64,000 bases of DNA from Celeribacter persicus (GTDB lineage Bacteria; Pseudomonadota; Alphaproteobacteria; Rhodobacterales; Rhodobacteraceae), in NCBI RefSeq assembly GCF_003050785.1, contig NZ_QAOH01000002.1, positions 124,001 to 188,000 on the forward strand, given 5' to 3'. Position numbers and translations under genes: made by a program. Below, in pieces: positions 8,052-16,289 of the stretch; position 1 is the stretch's first letter, and the number at the start of each line of letters is the position of its first letter. The notes below the pieces were generated by a model, which made no database searches, was not told the DNA's origin, and was given only the letters and a program-made list of their open reading frames with translations.

Positions 8052-9209
8052 TCAGAGGGCGATCACATCGACCCTCTGACCTTTCACCGCAAGCCCGATC
8101 TCGCCCTTGCAGAGCCTCAGCGCATCGTCACCGAACACCTCGGCCCGCCAGCCCCTGAACACCGGCAGATCGCGCTCTCCTGCGGCGATCAGATCGAGAT
8201 CGGCAGCGGAGGCGATCATCTTCGCGGCCACATCGAAGCGGTCGGATTTCGCCTTGAGCAACACCCGCAGCATATCGGCCAGCGCTGGGTTGACCTGAAT
8301 CTTGTCGCGCGACTGGTCCAGTTTCGGCATCTCGGCAGCGGTATAATTCGACGCCTTTTCAATTGCCTGCAAAATGCCGTCGGCAATCTCGCCTTTGCGC
8401 GCCTCGCGCAGCAGAAGCCGCGAGCGCGACAGGTCCTGTGGGGTTTTCGGCTTCGTGGAGGCAAGTTCCAGAAGCGCGTCATCCTTGAACACCCGGTTGC
8501 GCGGGATGTCACGGCTCTGGGCGTAAAACTCGCGGAAGGCCGCCAGTTCCTTGACCGCGGCGAGGAATTTCCCGGAACTCGTACGGGTTTTCACCCGTTG
8601 CCAGGCCTCATCCGGCGCGATGACATAGGTCGCGGGCGTGGTCAGAACCTCAAGCTCTTCAGCCACCCATTTTTCCCGCCCCTGCCGGGCGATCTCCTTC
8701 GCAAGATACTCGTAAATCACCCGCAGATGCGTCACATCGGCCAGCGCATAATTTTCCTGCGCAGGCGTCAACGGGCGGCGCGACCAGTCGGTGAAACGCG
8801 AGGTCTTGTCGAGGCTTTGCTTGGCGATCTTGCGCACCAGAGTCTCGTAGCCCACCTGCTCGCCAAAGCCGCAGACCATGGCAGCGACCTGGGTGTCGAA
8901 CAGCGGCTTGGGGATCACCCCGCCCTGAATGAAGAAAATTTCCAGATCCTGCCGCGCGGCGTGGAACACCTTGACCACATTCTCGTTGCGAAACAGCGCG
9001 TAAAGCGGCGCAAGATCGAGGCCCTTGACCAGCGGATCGAGCAACACCGCGTCCTCTTCGGCCTCACCCGGAAGCGCGAGCTGCACGAGGCAGAGTTTCG
9101 AATAATAGGTCCGTTCGCGGAGGAATTCGGTGTCGACCGTGACGTAAGGGCGATCCTTGGCGCGGTCACAGAAGGCCTGAAGACCTTCAGTCGTGGTGAT
9201 GGTGATCAT
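8052..9209 (-). CDS. rnd: Ribonuclease D
   Basis: 385 residues. A 3'-5' exoribonuclease acting in tRNA 3'-end maturation. The DEDD exonuclease residues are visible: VDTEFLRE (D26, E28), HAARQDLEIF (second Asp) and YALADVTHL (third Asp with the tyrosine of the DEDDy class nearby). The C-terminal half fits the two HRDC-type domains of RNase D. Length is normal. The ribosome site before the ATG at 9209 is weak. The DsrE-family gene lies upstream on the same strand, but a terminator separates them. Confidence 0.95.
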   Translation of the reverse strand: MITITTTEGLQAFCDRAKDRPYVTVDTEFLRERTYYSKLCLVQLALPGEAEEDAVLLDPLVKGLDLAPLYALFRNENVVKVFHAARQDLEIFFIQGGVIPKPLFDTQVAAMVCGFGEQVGYETLVRKIAKQSLDKTSRFTDWSRRPLTPAQENYALADVTHLRVIYEYLAKEIARQGREKWVAEELEVLTTPATYVIAPDEAWQRVKTRTSSGKFLAAVKELAAFREFYAQSRDIPRNRVFKDDALLELASTKPKTPQDLSRSRLLLREARKGEIADGILQAIEKASNYTAAEMPKLDQSRDKIQVNPALADMLRVLLKAKSDRFDVAAKMIASAADLDLIAAGERDLPVFRGWRAEVFGDDALRLCKGEIGLAVKGQRVDVIAL

Positions 9210-9279
9210 ATGTTTTTCTTACCTGCGGCGCGGGGTCATCCCACCGGTTCGATCTTGATACGCAGGTTTTCGCCGAAAG

Positions 9280-9313
9280 AAAAGAACAAAGGGGGCGCAG
9301 GTCCGCAGCCCCC
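9280..9313 (-). terminator. Intrinsic terminator after the DsrE-family gene
   Basis: Read on the minus strand, GGGGGC...GCCCCC (9291-9313) is followed by TTTGTTCTTTT (9280-9290). It lies 25 bases past the stop of the DsrE-family gene and would separate it from rnd. Confidence 0.7.
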
Positions 9314-9337
9314 TTCGCAATTTGCGAATGTGCGCCC

Positions 9338-9709
9338 TCAGGTGATCGGCATCGTGCCTTTCGCCGCCATCATCAGTTCGACCACTTCGGGCGCGGTGAT
9401 GATTTCATAAGCGGGGTCCATCTCTTCGGCGGTGAACCCGTTGTGGATCATGCAGGCGCCGCAAATGCCGATGCGCCCACCGGCGGCCCGGTAGTCCTTC
9501 ACAAGATTGGCCACGGGCTCAAAAGGTTTACCGATGTCCATGCCTTCGGTGGCGCCGGGTTTCCCCAATTCCACACCTTCGACCATCAAGAGAACAATGG
9601 AGCTATGACCCATCTTCTGTGCATTCAGCGCCATGGTGAAGGCGACGGTCACCTTGCCGGGGTTGGAATGGCCATCGAAAACGGTGGCGACGAAATCAGC
9701 GGTTTTCAT
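9338..9709 (-). CDS. DsrE/DsrF-family sulfur-transfer-like protein
   Basis: 123 residues, a single DsrE-like domain of the kind that carries persulfide sulfur on a conserved cysteine. Two cysteines occur in GICGACMIHNGF (about residues 83-86), a position typical for the family's reactive loop, after a Rossmann-like beta-alpha pattern (VATVFDGHSNPGKVTVAF, SSIVLLMVEGVEL). The target of sulfur transfer is unknown. A palindrome of the form ATTC-N8-GAAT lies 46-66 bases upstream, matching the sulfide-responsive SqrR/BigR type of operator, which fits a role in sulfide or persulfide response. It is a single-gene unit with its own terminator. Confidence 0.82.
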   Translation of the reverse strand: MKTADFVATVFDGHSNPGKVTVAFTMALNAQKMGHSSIVLLMVEGVELGKPGATEGMDIGKPFEPVANLVKDYRAAGGRIGICGACMIHNGFTAEEMDPAYEIITAPEVVELMMAAKGTMPIT

Positions 9710-9753
9710 GAGATATCCTTTCGCGAAATGCGGGTCCCGAGGTGGGACTCACT

Positions 9754-9775
9754 TACATTCTATATCGCGAATGTA
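9754..9775. promoter_or_regulatory. SqrR/BigR-like operator upstream of the DsrE-family gene
   Basis: TACATTC-TATATCGC-GAATGTA, seven-base perfect arms with an 8-base spacer; the core ATTC-N8-GAAT is the arrangement described for the persulfide-responsive repressor SqrR of Rhodobacter. It sits at promoter distance from the DsrE-family start at 9709. No ArsR/SqrR gene is in the window. Confidence 0.55.
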
Positions 9776-9844
9776 TTTTTCCCGGCCCGAATTTCACCTT
9801 TGCAATCGTTCACGCCTGCGCGATATCCGATTTGATAACCGGGT

Positions 9845-10444
9845 TCAGAGGATCAGAGGTTCTGTTTCACCCTCAAGGAACCGCCTGAGCACCGCCGGAT
9901 AAAGCCGATGCTCCTGCACCAGTACACGCGCGGCAAGGTCGTCCGGCGTATCGCCTGGCAGGATCGGCACTCGCGCCTGACCGAGTATCGGGCCATCATC
10001 GAGTTCGGCTGTCACCTCATGCACGGAACATCCGCCCTCCGCATCGCCCGCCTCGATCGCACGTTGATGGGTATGCAGCCCCTTGTATTTCGGCAGGAGC
10101 GACGGATGGATGTTAAGCATCCGTCCGGCATAATGCGTGATGAATTTCGGCGTCAGGATGCGCATGAAGCCAGCTAGCGCGATAGCATCCGGCGCATAGG
10201 CGTCGATCACGGAAATCAGTTCTTCTTCAAAAACTTCACGATCACCCTTGAAGCTACGATGATCCACCACGGCGGTCGGGATGCCCATATCGGCGGCCTT
10301 TTGCAGCCCGCCTGCCGTGGGCAGGTTCGACAGCACGAGACAGGGCCGTCCGGGATGATCCCCCACCATGGATTTCGCCAGCGACACCATGTTGGAGCCG
10401 CCGCCGGAAATCAGGATCGCAACCTTCTTGTGCAGGTCGCTCAC
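9845..10444 (-). CDS. purN: Phosphoribosylglycinamide formyltransferase
   Basis: 199 residues. Transfers the formyl group from 10-formyl-THF to GAR in purine synthesis. The N-terminal ISGGGSNM is the phosphate-binding loop, and [24 protein letters not shown] carries the catalytic Asn-His signature, with [11 protein letters not shown] following. The start is GTG and overlaps the purM stop in GTGA, so the genes are translationally coupled as purM-purN, the usual order. Confidence 0.96.
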   Translation of the reverse strand: MSDLHKKVAILISGGGSNMVSLAKSMVGDHPGRPCLVLSNLPTAGGLQKAADMGIPTAVVDHRSFKGDREVFEEELISVIDAYAPDAIALAGFMRILTPKFITHYAGRMLNIHPSLLPKYKGLHTHQRAIEAGDAEGGCSVHEVTAELDDGPILGQARVPILPGDTPDDLAARVLVQEHRLYPAVLRRFLEGETEPLIL

Positions 10445-11487
10445 TTGAGCTCACCCTCATAGGTCACGCCATTGCCAGTCGTGACCTGACCGATGCGGTA
10501 CACCGTCTCGCCCTCGCCTTCGAGCAGCGCGGTGAGCGCTCCGGCCTGATCGGCGGCGCAAACCACCACCATACCGATCCCGGCGTTGTAGGTTTTCAGC
10601 AGCTCATGCTGGCTCAGCCCCGCCGTATCCACCAGCCAGCGGAACACCGGCGCCAGTGTCCAGCTCGTGAGGTCGATATCCGCGCCCATGCCGGTGGGCA
10701 GAACCCGCGGCAAGTTCTCGGTCAGACCACCGCCGGTGATATGCGCCAGCGCATGCACACCGCCCGCCCGGATCGCCTTGAGCACAGGCTTGACGTAAAG
10801 CCGCGTCGGCGTCAGAAGCTCTGCGCCCAGCGTATTGTCGGAGAAGGGCGCGATGTCGGACCATTTGAAGCTGGAAATCTCGACCGTCTTGCGCACCAGC
10901 GAATAACCGTTCGAATGCACCCCGTTGGAGGCAAGGCCCAGAAGCACGTCTCCTTCACGCACGCCCGCAGGCAGATCGGCACCGCGCTCCATCGCGCCCA
11001 CGGCAAAACCCGCCAGATCGAAATCGCCGTCCTCATACATGCCCGGCATCTCGGCGGTCTCACCGCCGATCAGCGCACAGCCACTCTCGGCACAGCCCTG
11101 CGCAATGCCCTCGATCACCGCAGCGGCATTGTCGAGTTTGAGCTTGCCCGTGGCAAAATAGTCGAGGAAGAACAACGGCTCCGCCCCCTGACACACGAGA
11201 TCGTTGACACACATGGCGACAAGGTCGATGCCCACGGTCGCCACGTTGTCCGTGTCGATCGCGATGCGCAGCTTGGTGCCCACCCCATCGGTCGCCGCCA
11301 CGAGGATCGGGTCCTCATAGCCCGCCGCCTTGAGATCGAACAACGCGCCGAAGCCACCCAGACCGGCCATCACACCCGGACGCGCTGTCTTTTTCGCCGC
11401 CGGTTTGATCCGTTCGACAAGCTCATTACCCGCGTCGATATCGACACCCGCATCGGCGTAAGTGAGACCGTTCTTTCCCTGCGTCAT
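10441..11487 (-). CDS. purM: Phosphoribosylformylglycinamidine cyclo-ligase
   Basis: 348 residues from the ATG at 11487, where family homology begins ([17 protein letters not shown]); the open frame continues 34 codons further with no family similarity. PurM makes AIR from FGAM with ATP. Diagnostic stretches are [22 protein letters not shown] and [13 protein letters not shown]. The last four bases overlap purN. A tRNA gene lies divergently upstream. Confidence 0.96.
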   Translation of the reverse strand: MTQGKNGLTYADAGVDIDAGNELVERIKPAAKKTARPGVMAGLGGFGALFDLKAAGYEDPILVAATDGVGTKLRIAIDTDNVATVGIDLVAMCVNDLVCQGAEPLFFLDYFATGKLKLDNAAAVIEGIAQGCAESGCALIGGETAEMPGMYEDGDFDLAGFAVGAMERGADLPAGVREGDVLLGLASNGVHSNGYSLVRKTVEISSFKWSDIAPFSDNTLGAELLTPTRLYVKPVLKAIRAGGVHALAHITGGGLTENLPRVLPTGMGADIDLTSWTLAPVFRWLVDTAGLSQHELLKTYNAGIGMVVVCAADQAGALTALLEGEGETVYRIGQVTTGNGVTYEGELK

Positions 11488-11606
11488 GGCAAAGGCTCCC
11501 CGCGAAACTGACGTTTCGGCCCGTTTACGCGGTTTACCCCGGCTTGAAAAGGCCTGCGTGTGCCCCTTGACCCCGATCTCTCGCCACAATAATCAGAGCG
11601 TCAGGC

Positions 11607-11683
11607 GGGCCTGTAGCTCAATTGGTTAGAGCAGAGCGCTCATAACGCTTTGGTTGCGGGTTCGAGTCCTGCCGGGCCTACCA
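11607..11683 (+). tRNA. tRNA with CAU anticodon (tRNA-Ile2 or tRNA-Met)
   Basis: A full cloverleaf: acceptor GGGCCTG / CGGGCCT, D-stem GCTC/GAGC, anticodon stem GAGCG/CGCTT with loop CTCATAA (anticodon CAT), T-stem GCGGG/CCTGC with TTCGAGT loop, discriminator A and encoded CCA. The absence of the initiator hallmark three G-C pairs in the anticodon stem excludes fMet. CAU can be elongator Met or lysidine-modified Ile; the acceptor and anticodon stems lean to Ile2, but this is not settled. Confidence 0.93.
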
Positions 11684-11789
11684 AATATCTTCCTGCCGAA
11701 TACCTCAGCTTCCACCCTCCTGCGGCTCAGACTTTCTGTTGGGTTTCAAGGATTGCGCAGACCGGGCGAGACCTGAGGTTTGGCCGGGC

Positions 11790-13121
11790 TCAGCGCGCAA
11801 GCACCAGATCCGCTTTCAATCCTCCCAAGGTCTCGCTTTTACCCAGACGTAAAGTGCCCCCATGCCGCCGGGCGACGTCATGGGCGATGGCGAGCCCCAG
11901 CCCGACACCGGAGCCGCGATTCTGGTTGCGGGCGGCATCGAGGCGCACGAAAGGTTGCAGCGCGCGGTCCCGTGCCTCGGGCGCGATCCCTGGCCCGTCA
12001 TCCTCGACCGAGATCACCGCGGCGCGTTCGAACAGAGTCAGGCTGAGCCGGGTCCGCGTGCCGTAGCGCCGCGCGTTGGACAGCAGATTGTCGAGCGCAC
12101 GGGCCAGAGCGGCGGGACGTCCGGTCAGCACCACCTCACCTTCGGGCATTTCCACAGTCCCGATCACCGATCCCGCCCGTTCGGCACGGCTCACCGCATC
12201 GCTCAGAAGCGCCTTGAGATCGAGGCGCTTCGGCTCCTCTGTGGCATCGGCGCGGGCGAAATCGAGGAACGTGTCGATCAGCTTTTCCATCTCGTCGAGA
12301 TCGGCCTGCATCGCCTTGATTTCCACCGCATCGTCCTCGGACACGTCCAGCATCGACAGCCCCAGCCGGATACGCGTCAGCGGGGTACGCAGGTCGTGCG
12401 AGACGCCCGAAAGCATCAGAGTACGCTGTTCGATCTGACGCTCGATCCGGGCGCGCATATTGAGAAAGGCCGCCCCGGCAGAACGGACTTCCAGCGCGCC
12501 AGCCGGACGATAGGGCCGATTTTCACCCCGCCCGAAGGCCTCGGCCGCGCGCGCAAGATGGCGAATCGGTCGCAATTGATTACGCAGGAAAATGAAGGCG
12601 ATGAGGGTCATCAAGCCGCCGGTCAGGGCCGTCAGCACAAGAAGCTGATGCGGGTTCGTGGCCGAGGCACGCCGACGCGGCAGCTCGATCGTCAGGCGCC
12701 CGACCCCGGTGAGGATCGACACCTGTACCAGCCGCGTGTCACTGGCGACGTCGACCCCCTCGACCCCGTCGAGCCCGTCTTTCAGATCGGCGGCGATGAC
12801 CCGTCCCGAGATGTCATACCAGAACCGGTTGTCGGTCACCGGGGCGGGATCGCCGAAGCGCGAGATGAACCGGAGCCGGTCGTCCAGCTCGCTCAGCACC
12901 GGCAGAATCTGATCTTCGGGCACGCTCTCGATGGCGGCGACATAGAGACCGATTTCGGCCACCACCCCTTGCGTCAATTGCCGGGTGACATCCTGAAAAT
13001 AGCGCTGGGTAAAGGCGACCGTCACGACGATCTGGATCACCACGACCGGCACCAGCAGGATCAGCGCAGCCCGACCATAGAGCCCGCGTGGCAGATATCT
13101 TTTGAGCCAGTCGAAGAACAT
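11790..13121 (-). CDS. EnvZ-like sensor histidine kinase
   Basis: 443 residues. Membrane segment 1 is about residues 17-37, a periplasmic domain spans about 40-155, segment 2 about 160-180, then a HAMP linker and the H-box SGVSHDLRTPLTRIRLG with phospho-acceptor His242. The ATP-binding domain shows the N-box DNLLSNARRYG, the G1 box DDGPGI and GVGLGLAIAHDVARRHGG. The pattern matches osmolarity sensors of the EnvZ class. No response regulator gene is adjacent: upstream is a divergent metallo-hydrolase gene and downstream the CAU tRNA, so its partner is elsewhere. Confidence 0.9.
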   Translation of the reverse strand: MFFDWLKRYLPRGLYGRAALILLVPVVVIQIVVTVAFTQRYFQDVTRQLTQGVVAEIGLYVAAIESVPEDQILPVLSELDDRLRFISRFGDPAPVTDNRFWYDISGRVIAADLKDGLDGVEGVDVASDTRLVQVSILTGVGRLTIELPRRRASATNPHQLLVLTALTGGLMTLIAFIFLRNQLRPIRHLARAAEAFGRGENRPYRPAGALEVRSAGAAFLNMRARIERQIEQRTLMLSGVSHDLRTPLTRIRLGLSMLDVSEDDAVEIKAMQADLDEMEKLIDTFLDFARADATEEPKRLDLKALLSDAVSRAERAGSVIGTVEMPEGEVVLTGRPAALARALDNLLSNARRYGTRTRLSLTLFERAAVISVEDDGPGIAPEARDRALQPFVRLDAARNQNRGSGVGLGLAIAHDVARRHGGTLRLGKSETLGGLKADLVLAR

Positions 13122-13167
13122 GGGCTATTGGTAGCCTTGCAAGACCCCTGATGGAAAGAGAAATCGC

Positions 13168-14058
13168 GTGTCGACCCGCCCCGAAACGATCACCGAGCTG
13201 ACCCCCGGCCTCCTGCGCATTCTGGCGCCGAACCCCTCGCCGATGACCTGGTGGGGTACGAACACCTATGTGCTTGGCGAGGGAACCGAACGCGTGCTGA
13301 TCGACCCAGGTCCCGATCTGCCTGCGCATCGCGACGCGGTCCTCTCCGCCCTGCCCTGCGGGACGCGGATCAGCCACATCCTCGTCACCCATGCGCATCT
13401 CGACCATTCGGGCGGCGCACGCGCCCTCGCGGACGCCACAGATGCACCGATTCTGGCCTTTGGCGATGCGCTCGCCGGGCGCAGCCCCCATATGGCCGCG
13501 CTCGCAGAGACGCTCGGCGGTGGCGAAGGGGTGGACAAGACCTTCAGTCCCGACATCGCCCTGCCCCATGCCGCCGTGCTCGACACGCCCGCAGGTCCGA
13601 TCGAAGCGCTTCACACCCCCGGCCATATGGGCAATCACCTGTGTTTTGCCTGGCGCGGCGCGGTGTTTTCCGGCGATCTGATCATGGGCTGGTCCTCTTC
13701 GCTGATCTCCCCGCCCGACGGCGATGCCAGCGCCTTCCGCGACAGCTGCACCCTGTTGCTGAACAGTGCCCCCGCCCGGCTCCACCCCGGCCACGGCGAC
13801 CCTGTCGAAGCCCCTCTGGAGCGGATCCATTTTCTGCTGTCGCACCGCGCCGAACGGGAAACCCAGATCCTTTCAGCCCTCGCACAGGGGCCCATGGACC
13901 TGTTTTCCCTCACCCGCACCGTCTACACCGATCTGCCCGAAACCCACCTGCCCGCCGCAGCGCGCAACACGCTCGCCCACCTCATCGACCTGAGCCGCCA
14001 AAACCGCCTGAAAGCCACCCCGGAAATCGGCGTAAGTGCCGTGTTTTCAGTGCCTTGA
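13168..14058 (+). CDS. Metallo-beta-lactamase-fold hydrolase (LACTB2-like)
   Basis: 296 residues starting at GTG (13168). The nearby ATG at 13151 is out of frame. The zinc motif THAHLDHSGG is at residues 74-83 (HxHxDH), with further ligands at TPGHMGNH, SGDLIMG and HPGHGDP. After the hydrolase domain comes a C-terminal winged-helix-like part (LFSLTRTVYTDLP...LIDLSRQNRL), the layout of the LACTB2 group, which includes endoribonucleases and thioester hydrolases. The substrate cannot be fixed. It is divergent from the histidine kinase, with 46 bases between them. Confidence 0.88.
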   Translation: MSTRPETITELTPGLLRILAPNPSPMTWWGTNTYVLGEGTERVLIDPGPDLPAHRDAVLSALPCGTRISHILVTHAHLDHSGGARALADATDAPILAFGDALAGRSPHMAALAETLGGGEGVDKTFSPDIALPHAAVLDTPAGPIEALHTPGHMGNHLCFAWRGAVFSGDLIMGWSSSLISPPDGDASAFRDSCTLLLNSAPARLHPGHGDPVEAPLERIHFLLSHRAERETQILSALAQGPMDLFSLTRTVYTDLPETHLPAAARNTLAHLIDLSRQNRLKATPEIGVSAVFSVP

Positions 14059-14140
14059 GAGGAAAAGGAGCAAAAATGCATTTTTTGTCACAAAACCCTC
14101 TTGCACCCCCGAAACCACATAGCTATACACCGCCCCATGT

Positions 14141-14215
14141 TCCGGCGTAGCTCAGCGGTAGAGCAGTTGACTGTTAATCAATTGGTCGTAGGTTCGATCC
14201 CTACCGCCGGAGCCA
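14141..14215 (+). tRNA. tRNA-Asn (GUU)
   Basis: Acceptor TCCGGCG/CGCCGGA, D-stem GCTC/GAGC, anticodon stem GTTGA/TCAAT with loop CTGTTAA (anticodon GTT), T-stem GTAGG/CCTAC with TTCGATC loop, discriminator G and encoded CCA. An intrinsic terminator follows at once. The degraded pilus locus starts about 40 bases further on. Confidence 0.97.
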
Positions 14216-14218
14216 TAA

Positions 14219-14252
14219 AAAGCCCTTAAGTCTCTGACTTGAGGGCTTTTTT
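14219..14252 (+). terminator. Intrinsic terminator of tRNA-Asn
   Basis: AAAGCCCTTAAGTC-TCT-GACTTGAGGGCTTT, 14 pairs with one G-U, followed by a T-run. It begins four bases after the tRNA CCA end. Confidence 0.9.
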
Positions 14253-14290
14253 GGTAGTCAAAACTCGTGTTTCACCTTTTGCTCTCAGGT

Positions 14291-14667
14291 TCATTGAACC
14301 CGACTGGCATCTATCGACAAAACATAAAGTATCTCGCCGACACTACTGCTCAACGTCACTTCCTCCGTGTCGTCGATCACAAAAAGCGTGGTTTCGCCGA
14401 TGAACTTTCCATAGATGTAAAGCATTTTCGGAGACTTGATCTCGATATCGGCCACTTCGGAATGGGCCAGAAAACCGTCTCGGCCAGAATGTCGAGCTTG
14501 ATCAGTTTTCCCTGCCCCGCAAACAGGTTGATCGTCCGGTTCCGGATTTCCATCAGGGTTTGCTCCTGCACGGCGCCAACCGCAAGTGAAAACAAGACCA
14601 TAATGAGAAAAGGCCGCAGAATCGGGAGCGTTCTTTCCGTAAAATCAGGACGGTCTTCTGGTGCCAT
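14291..14667 (-). pseudogene. Broken cpaC/rcpA-type pilus secretin N-terminal region
   Basis: The ATG at 14667 opens a frame with a hydrophobic leader (RPFLIMVLFSLAVGAV) and RTINLFAGQGKLIKLDILAE, matching the pilus-secretin N-terminal domain. At about 14472, after GAGACGGTTTTC, one base appears lost. In the next frame the sequence continues convincingly as AHSEVADIEIKSPKMLYIYG, then KFIGETTLFVIDDTEE, ending at TGA (14291-14293). Total length is 377 bases, one short of 126 codons. The ~300-residue secretin part is absent, so it is both frameshifted and truncated, or derives from a stand-alone N-domain protein. It follows the broken cpaB by two bases. Confidence 0.75.
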
Positions 14668-14669
14668 AA

Positions 14670-15537
14670 TCAATCTGTCGCGCTTAAGGGAACGGAGACG
14701 ATAGCCGCCTGTGTGGCTGTCGTGAGATCGTCAATGTCGGTTTCTGTGACCACATCATCGCCTGGGAGTTGTTCCTCCGCAGCAAACACATCCACCCGGC
14801 TTTTCGCACCGCGCACGATGGACGCGCTGCGGTTGGCCACCTGTGGCAATGGTTCTGGCTTCGCCGTCTGACCGGAAATCTGGGTGGCAAAAATCGGCGA
14901 GTCCTCTGCGTTCACCGGACCGTCCGCTTCGTTTTCCTCGCCCAAAACCAACATGATGTCGCCCATCTGTTGCGCCAGAGCCAGAACCTTTGCCCCGTCC
15001 GGTGTCAATTCGAAGGTCACGATTTTCGGCGGTGTTTTCGGTTCCGCCTGAGCGTCTTCCGCCGGGGGCTGCGTGGTTTGATCCGTCGCGATGATGCGGA
15101 CATTGCGCAGCACGGTGCGGACCGCCAGATGCCCTTCGCCGTCTTGTAGGACAAAAGGATATCGACCCGGTCGCCAAGGTCGAGCAACCCGGCCACCGCC
15201 GTTTCCGCCTTGATCGGCAAGGCAATCGCCCGCATCCCCTCCGAAAGGTTCAGCCGGTTCCGCGTCGGGTCGGAGTCCTGTGCAACAACCGGGGCCGCGA
15301 GATCTGAGGCCACAAAGGGCGTGCCCCCCGGAATGGTCCGGGACGCGATCATCTCCGCCAACGCGACGTGACAAGAATGCGCGTCGTCTGTGCCGTGACG
15401 CTGGCTACTTGGAGCGTGGGCTGTGTAGTGAGTTGGTCTTTCGGACGAAACACCCCCAACACCACAGCACCGGCCACCACAGCCGACGTGGCCAAAACCA
15501 AGGTCGCGCACCCGGAAAAACCGAAGCGTGAAAACAT
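14670..15537 (-). pseudogene. Frameshifted cpaB/rcpC-type Flp pilus assembly gene
   Basis: The protein can be read only by joining three frames. The ATG at 15537 gives MFSRFGFSGCATLVLATSAV, a membrane anchor, up to TAQTTRILVT near 15365; the next frame gives HVALAEMIASRTIPGGTPFV through LGDRVDILLSYK near 15150; the third gives EGHLAVRTVLRNVRIIATDQ through KIVTFELTPDGAKVLALAQQ to the stop at 14670. Order and motifs match CpaB (SAF domain, then the RcpC domain). Both changes look like single-base losses. It sits between a truncated flp gene and a broken cpaC, in native Tad order. Confidence 0.82.
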
Positions 15538-15539
15538 GG

Positions 15540-15617
15540 TTATTCGATGGCTGTTGCCCCGTCTTCTTTGCGCGCAAAGCGACGCATAAGGCTTTTCGCA
15601 TTTTGAATGAATTTCAT
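15540..15617 (-). pseudogene. Truncated flp pilin gene
   Basis: A 25-codon frame from the ATG at 15617, with a strong GGGGGAA ribosome site, encodes MKFIQNAKSLMRRFARKEDG followed by ATAIE and TAA. This is the Flp prepilin leader and processing region (DGATAIE-Y), stopping exactly where the conserved tyrosine and hydrophobic pilin helix should begin. The broken cpaB starts three bases after the stop. Either a nonsense change or, more likely, a deletion removed the pilin core and any cpaA-like gene. It cannot make a pilin. Confidence 0.75.
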
Positions 15618-16289
15618 GGTGTATTCCCCCAAAGATTTGCCTCACGCCACCCACACCTACGTGAGATCAAGCATTTCGCGATACATTCGATCTAAAGTTG
15701 CCTTCACAGCGGATATATATTCTTTAGAGAAAACGATGAGACAGCAGGCAGTATAAAAATCTATAAATTTATGGGTAAGTGTATAATATTGTTTAATATT
15801 TACAAAAAACACATAAATATTGCTCAGATCAAAGGTGATCATCCGGTGATTCTGAGCAATGCGGGCGAACCAGCCCTCTCTCTTCATCACCGCCATCCCA
15901 GTAATCCGATTTAGGCCCCTCTGAAAACCAGCCGGGCTGTCCAGCCTCTGTGCTTCCTGGAAGAACACCCCGCGCCCACCTTATCTCTCGAAACGGCGCA
16001 TTCTCGCCCTGTCATTCTGTGACCAAAGCTCCGGTCAATTTCACGCAGTCCTTCCAGCGGTTTTCCATCGTCTCCAACGGTTATGCGGGTCGCAACAAAA
16101 ACGATATTATTCGATACCCAAACCTTTCTCGACTTGTGGTGCCGCAGCGCACAGTCTTGCGGGAAGGCAGATGTCTCGAACGGGTTCAAACCCGTCGGCA
16201 GGGGCCAAACGCACAACACAAGGCGCGCCACGATGACCGCGCTAGGCCCGGACCCGGGGAGGGGTTCGGACACACAGGGAGGAAATATC
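15618..16289. other. AT-rich intergenic region upstream of the pilus remnant and the ABC operon
   Basis: About 670 bases. The part at 15700-15830 is strikingly AT-rich, as expected for a former flp promoter region. It holds an imperfect palindrome at 15819-15860 (ATTGCTCAG...CTGAGCAAT, 9-bp outer arms with a further ATCA/TGAT after a one-base bulge). A 103-codon minus-strand frame (15657-15968) is present but has no recognisable domain or ribosome site and was not called. The right part (15970-16289) is higher in GC and should carry the promoter of the ABC transporter operon. Confidence 0.5.

Noticed and set aside
14267-14704. A 145-codon plus-strand frame after tRNA-Asn
   Set aside because: It is antisense to the frameshifted cpaC remnant, whose two joined frames give a convincing protein.
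15657-15968. A 103-codon minus-strand frame in the AT-rich region
   Set aside because: No ribosome site, domain or consistent codon use; better explained as the flp upstream region.
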